DNA from: Aricia agestis
Taxonomy: Eukaryota; Arthropoda; Insecta; Lepidoptera; Lycaenidae
DNA: 64,000 bases
Direction: 5' to 3'
Assembly: GCF_905147365.1 (NCBI RefSeq)
Contig: NC_056428.1
Coordinates: 35,507,001 to 35,571,000, forward strand
Position 1 is the first letter of the stretch. Every line of letters starts with the position of its first letter. The position numbers and the translations under genes were made by a program. The notes beneath the pieces are model-generated. The model had not been told where the DNA came from. It saw only the letters and a list, made by a program, of their open reading frames with translations, and did no database searches. This document shows positions 14,343-22,000 of this stretch, one piece after another.

Positions 14343-15940
14343 TTATACACACAATACACATAATATGTTTATTATGTTCTTAATTTTTAGGAGGACCTCA
14401 GATACGCCCTACGTCTATGCAACCAAGGTGGTCGCACCACAAACGGAGACTGTGGTCTGCCAACTGTCAAGGGTCCTGATGGTACCACTTTCCACTTTGC
14501 TTCGTGTTCACTAAGCTTCAATGGTACCACTCTCGCTAGGGGGCAGTTACCATGTCTTATTTATTACAGGTAAGTCGATGTGACATAATATGTGGGTACT
14601 TATGCATAAAAATGAAAACCCCTTTACTAATTATTATTATTATTTCACAGTAAATAGTTTAGTCAACATTGCTTCCTTGTCTGTCAATTTACTCTTGTAA
14701 GGTGTCAAACAAGGACAGCTTTCTTCTCAGCTTCTTGTAAAAATTTTGTATCATATTTGGTATTATAACATACTTAATATGATTTTCTCATTGTGCCATA
14801 ATAATATTGTATCATTACTTTCTTATTACAGTACAACAAAACCTCTACTGAACATAATGGAGAGTACGGACTCATTGATGGTAGCACTTCGTGACGTCAC
14901 TCTACGGGTAGCGACCGTCATAATCGACAGATCCGTTGAGCTGTTCTGCAGTTTACGTAACGAGCTAACAGCTGAAGATCTCAGGAGAAATGCAACGGTG
15001 CTACAACAGTCCCCTGCTGTGAACACGCTGCTGCCTTTCGTACTTGCCAATCTAGAAGGGCTGGATGATTCAAAAGTAAGTTTAAAGTGTTATAACAGCC
15101 TGAGTTTTCATACCGAGTTTGAATTGCTACTAAACCCAATGTCACTTAAATTCTTTCGGTGGTATTTGAGTGAAAAGGGTAACAAACTCATTTATCTCTC
15201 CATCTTCACATGCTTTAACATTTACATAACTAAGGATCTATCAGACAGAAAGTAGTCACGCGGTCAAGCGTTCAAACGGTCAGTTTTGCGTTCTTTGTGT
15301 TCTATTACGCTACATAGATATACAGGAGGCGTTTTGACCGCATTAGCATTGCTGATGTGTGACTGACCGCTCGAACGTAGAATGTGAACGCAGAACGCTT
15401 GAACGCGTGACCGCTCTCTAACTGATTGGTTTCGTAGTTAAATTATTCAAAAAAGTTTTCAGGTATCTCGCAGAATCTAAATTGTTTCTTTTAAAAATAT
15501 TGATCTCTACGGTTAGGGTTTTAGACGAATATACGCACTATCCGAACCCTTATTTTTTTTTAGTTTTAGTTTCATTCATCTTGTTTCACCTCACGTATTT
15601 TCTATATTACTTCATTTCAGAGTGTAATACAATTACTGGAGATGGTACGCAAGCTGCTTCCACACGTTGCCGCCATGAATTTGCTGGTGCCGAGCACGGA
15701 TGAGATCGCCACTACCACCACCACACATTACTACACGTGGTTGGAGAGCGAACATCCGTATAAACAGGCGACCGTTACGAACATGAGGTGAGTAGTAAAC
15801 CGCGCTCAATATATAAAAGTTTGAGCTATCCAGTAAGTATTATATAGCTAGAACTCCATGACATCTCATCTCTCATCATAATCTACTAGCTATTTGACCG
15901 AGCTTTGTATTCAATGAAATGGAGCCGATTCCGAGATTCC

Positions 15941-16031
<91 letters not shown>

Positions 16032-19000
16032 AGAATTGCTCGTTTAAAGATATAAGATAAGATACATATTATAAAACAAAGTCGCTTTTTTCCCTCATGT
16101 CCCTTTGTTCCCTTTAATCTTTAAAACTACGCAACGGATTCTGATGATTCTTTCAGTGTTATATAGCCCATTTATCGAGAAAGGCTATAGGCTATATTTT
16201 ATCACGTTAAGACTAATAGGAGCGAAGAAATAGAGGAAAATGTGGAAAAAACGAGGAAAATTATTTAAAAGGGCTAACTTGAACGCGATAATCTCAGGAA
16301 CTACTGGTCCAATTTGAAAAATTATTTCAGTGTTAGATAGCCCATTTATTGAGGAAGGCTATAGGCTATATTTTATCACGCTAAGACTAATAGGAGTATG
16401 TGGAAAAAACGGGGGAAAGAAGAAGGGGCATTTTTGTATGGGACCCGTACCCAAGCTGCACGTTGAGACATACATCAAATGAAAGGGCTTGAAAAGTTGT
16501 ACATTTTCTTGTATGACATAAAACCTCTAAACCATGGGAGAAAAAAGTTAACGAGGGTAGAAGGTAAGAAAAAATCACAAAAAAACACCGTGTATTATTG
16601 CATCAATTTATAGTGTTGCTGGTAAGGAATCATTTCTACAAAGTAATTGTATATGACAAACTTGAGGAAAGTGTTGTATTTTAGTATATCCTACTAATAT
16701 TATAAAGGCGAAAGTTTGTTAGGATGTATGGATGTTTGGATGTATGGATGTTTGTTACTCTTTCACGCAAAAACTACTGAACGGATTTTAATGAAACTTT
16801 ACAATAATATAACTTATACATCAGAATAACACATAGGCTACAATTTTAAGCGACTTTCAAAATGGGGGAGGTGTTATGTTCGTTTTCTCATGTTCAACGA
16901 TTACTCTGCCGTTTGTTAACCGATTTTCAAAATTTTTCATTTGGTATATAGGGTATCATCCCAATTTGGTATTATATTCACAAAAGTGGTGATCTGATGA
17001 AGGATGCATAAGTAATCGAGGGAACTCCTCAAAATTTATATGGAAACATGTGGTGACTTCGGTTTCGTGAGAAGTATTCTAAGCATATGCTACCAACAAG
17101 TAAGATTTTGGACCGAGGTATACCTGGTATACCGTGGTTCGGAAGGTGCTGAGAGAACTTCTGATTCTTTATAGATACAAGTTTGGGAGTTTCGGCGTTG
17201 TTTTAAGAACGGAAAGCATATGCTACTATGCAAATTACATTCATCATCATCATCATCCCTACCATATTATACCATACATCGTCCCATGGTTATGACTTAG
17301 TTAGGTTAGCCTATAATGACCCTGTTATTGGTACTTTTCATAGTCTTTTAGATCGAGACTCGAGTTTGTCAAGCGATAATTGAAAAAAATCTATACTTAA
17401 TATTATAAACCTGAAGAGTATATTTGCTTGAACGCGCTAATCTCAGGAACTACTGGTCCGATTTAAAAACTTATTTCAGTGTTAGATAGCTAATTTATCG
17501 AGTAAGACTATAGACTATATATTATCACGCTAAGACTAATACGACCAAAGAAACTCAGGAAAATGTGGGAAAAACGGGGGAAATATTAGAAATTACGAAC
17601 TACTGGAGCAATTTTTATGGCAATATTTGACACAGATATAGAGTAAACCAAGTGAAGGGAGTAGGGACATAAGAGCTATTTTATGGGAAAATGTACGGTT
17701 TCCGTAAAATTCCTAAATTAAGCGGGCGAAGCCGCGCGGGACATCTAGTTCTTTTATATTTTAAAGAAATGTATGAGAAAACAATAAAACCTTAAAAATC
17801 TAACCTTTCCTGGATTTTATCGTATATACCTAATCACTTTGGAGAAATGTTTTATAATTAGCAATACTAGCGAATGGCGCAATAATACAGGATGTTTTGG
17901 TGGATACGAAGTGCCCCTCCTTTTTTGAAAGGACTTATCTCGCGAACTACTGGAGCAATTTTTATGTTATTTGGCACCGATAGGAAATAGACCACGTGAA
18001 GTATCATAGGCTATCGATTTTAATCATTTTTTCAGTGGCTATATATTTTATACCCGTACGACGCCGGGGCGGGTTGCTAGTATATTATATATCATGACAT
18101 GAATACTTTTCCATGGAACTCAATCGATACAGTCGATTTTTTGTTATGCGTCATATTATATCGAATCTTCGAGCCATCCGACTACTTTTCCCGTACCTTA
18201 CACGAGGATAAAGAAGATGTATTGATACTTAACATGGTCTGATAAGACCAAGAAGAGTGTGACCCCGGCCGGCGAGATTCGATCCCATATCAAATCTTAT
18301 TTTGGAGCTCCTTACCAAAACCAAAAAAAGTAAGGACTAATATTACGTCCTGAATGTTATTGAGGGGTTTTATAGCCCAAGATCCACTTACGTTAAACAA
18401 TGCTGACGATAGCAGTTACTAACTTAATCATCACATTTCATCAGGGTCCTCTTCCCGCCGCAAGTATCCTGGATAGTCCTGGAGATGGATCCTCGCAGCA
18501 TCACGGCTCAACCTGAAGATACACTCACCATTTACGCGGTGGCCGGCGCCCCCAAACACAGGTGTCACTGCGCCGCCGACAATCGCGTATCCGACCCGCC
18601 CTTCCGCAAGGTATATAAGGTAGAGATCGTTCATTCATTCATTCATTTTTTACTCTATAATGCACTCTACAGTATAAATTATGTGGCTTATAACCCGCTT
18701 GTTCATATCTAATGTGGTTAACAGGAATTCCGTAATTTCTCAATAAATGCCCAATGGAGCTTAAGACGATTTCACTCCAGAATCTTTATTGGATTTTAAA
18801 AAATGGCTCTTGGTGTATGTTAAACGAACCAGCTAACTTAAGGCGGGGATTAATCTCAATCAAAAACGATAACCTTGCACACAACCAAAGACCAAGCGTA
18901 TACTCATCGCAATAAGATTCATTTTAGCTTAGCATAAAACTATAGGTTCTCGGGCGAATCTTCTCTATTTTTCATGTTTTTTTAAATATCTTTGGAAATA

Positions 19001-22000
19001 AATATTAAGAAACAAAATTGTTCGGTTAAAGAATTTTTAATATAGATTTACTAACAATTTATTCAAATAAAATGTACAATTATCCTAGTTAATACTTATA
19101 TTTCGATGAAATAGAGTTTTTTCGGAGGTAAGTTTGTAAATTAATTACAGCCAAAGTATTACGTTTTATTAAAATGTTTATGGTTTAAGGTATTTTGAAT
19201 ATTGTGCTTTATATCTCATATTTTTTAACACTTCGTTATTATATTGGAACTAGGTAAACCGGGAGTCAGTCAATAACAAATTGGGGTTTATCCTCGCCTT
19301 AAGAAAAAAGTGGTCTATTCTTTAAACTGCTCGAAAGCCTTAACCATCTAAGTTTGCCTTTTTCTATAAATAATTGTAATTATTTAAAAAAAAGTTTTTA
19401 GCACTCCTATAACTAGTTCACAATACTAAGCGACTTCATTCATCCCATTTTTAGATAAAATACGTAGAATCAGAAATGTTCAAAGAACAAACCTCTTTAA
19501 TTTTATTATACAAGTTCGTACATTCCATTGTTTAGTAAACAATACAAAGTGTAGAATAATAATCTACAAACTATAGATGGCTAAATAGCAAAATATGCAT
19601 AAACTAAATAAATGTAAACATCCTAACAACATTTGTTACTTCAACTTCAATAATATTTGTGCCCAATTTATAGTGTTGTAAAAACGTTCACATAGGAATA
19701 AATAAATAAATAAAATCTTGTGAAAGCATAATATTAAAAGCTCGAATCATCATCGACTACTTGTGGTTGCGCGTGAGCCGTCTAGTGTTGCCCGCTCTCG
19801 ATCAATAATCGATTTAACAGTTGATATTTTGTTATAGCGTCTAATACAACTGACATCTGAGACTGGCGAAGCAGAGGATTTAGACGACACGGGTTCGGAC
19901 GCGCCGTGTATGCACTACAACTGCACTTACGTCAGTGTCACACCCAAGCTGTCTAATGCGTAAGTAGCTTTATATACCCTTCTTTACGTCGAGTCATGAA
20001 TCATGATATGCGCCACGATTGCTATGGATTGCACAGATGTCTACGGCATGCAGAAGACTGACCAAGGGCAATCATAGCAAGATATTATGCTATTTAGGCG
20101 TTTTTGAAATTGTCTACATGATTTATGATAGACAATTTAAATGCATGCACAAGCCTTAGATTATTATGTTATCAGTTGGATAGTCTTATGATAAGTGATA
20201 ACTGATAACTATTAACCGTTTCTATTGCAATTGCTGTTCTGGAATTTTTGGCATTTTTAAGGTCTTGACACAAAAAAGATTAATTGAATAACATTAAAAC
20301 TTAAAAAAAAAATGCAATATTTTCTGATTACATTTAACAATTTTCAGAGCATCTGATTGGCCACAAAAGTCTCTACTAGTTCCCGGTAATGAAGTGATAT
20401 TTTCACTTGAAACAGCTACGGATTACTTGAATGAATACAGTAAGGGGAACAAGTAAGTAGTAATAATTTTCTTCTGATATATAATAATGAAAAAACCGTT
20501 ACACAAATTAAAATATACTTCCATCTGCTGGGCACCCCACTGTATGTCATTGTTTTCATCAAATCGGGCGGTATTTGCCAGCGTCTATTGTAAATTAGAA
20601 TAATAGATTCATGACAATGTATCGCGTAAAATGAACTTAAAGAAACGTATAATTTCATTCGTTAAACTTCTTCCCCTTTTCGCTGAACATTTTAAACGCA
20701 CGCAAAAGTGTAGTTTATTTCCCTCGGCCCAGTATTACGAATTTAATGAAAACTAATTAATTAAAATCGGATATATTTTACCATCTGCACAAATCGGAAA
20801 CTGAAAACAAGTTTAGGTTTAAAGAATTTATTCTCATAAAGGATACGTCAATATCCAGTTACATGAGAATGACATCAAACAATATTTATTTATATTAGTG
20901 TCCGACCGAAACTGATTTTAAAGCCGAAACCGAAACCGAACTTTCGGCCTTACTCTCAGTTTCAGCCGAAACCGAAACTTGGTAAAACATTTGAAATTAC
21001 GATTATTTACTGAAATTTATTGATTTTTAACATAAATTACAACTTTTTAAAGTAAAGAAAAAGTACCACATAGAATTTTTTAGTTTTTGCGACATTTCTT
21101 AAAATAAATATTATTAATCATAGACTCGAATATTATGTTTCCTAGAAACTTTTTTGTATTAAATTCCGTTATTTTTTAATGTGATTCCAAGTAGGTGCGA
21201 TTTCATCAAAGAAATTGAACGCGCTTAGCGCACACTAAACCGGTTCTAAACGTATACATATACGTTTAGAACCGGTTTAGAAACGTACGTGTTTATAAAC
21301 ACTTTTGTATCAATTGCATTTCACCAATATAAACTAAACTCGTTCACAGCAAATTCGATTTTTATCTTCTGAACGCCCAATATTCGAGTTTTAACTTCAT
21401 AACACATTTAAGTCCTGTCAGTGTAGTGTCATGATAGATCGAAAAACATAGACGAAAAAAATATAATGTATTATAACTAAGGATTACCCTAAGAAACAAG
21501 AGCAAAAGTTATTTCAAGTAATTTTATTTAGGTGCGATTTCACCTAAGAAATAGAACGCGCTTAGTGTACACTAAATCAGTTCTAAAGGTATAAATGTTC
21601 GTTGTTCAAAACGAAATTTCTAAGCAAACTTGCAGTTGACGTCACATTTTATTTGCTCCAGAAGGTGTTTTGCCACTAAAACTGAAAAATATACTAAAGG
21701 CCGCAAGTGTGAAGCTTACGGAGAGGTGGGCTAGATAAGATTCTAGCATGGTAGGAACGGTCTAAGAGATTGCGTGTCCAAAGTTAAAAGTTAATTTTAA
21801 ATATTTAAATGGAACACGCGATAAAAGTAAAAGAGTGAGGCGAGATAATTTACTAGAAAAACCTCGCTAGATATATACTAATACATATATTATGTATCCT
21901 ATAATCTCACAGTCAATCAAAATTCTTAAGTAAATAAAGTTCACACACAATATTATTATAATCAATAATTTATCATAGCATTTACTAAATCGTTTGTTTG

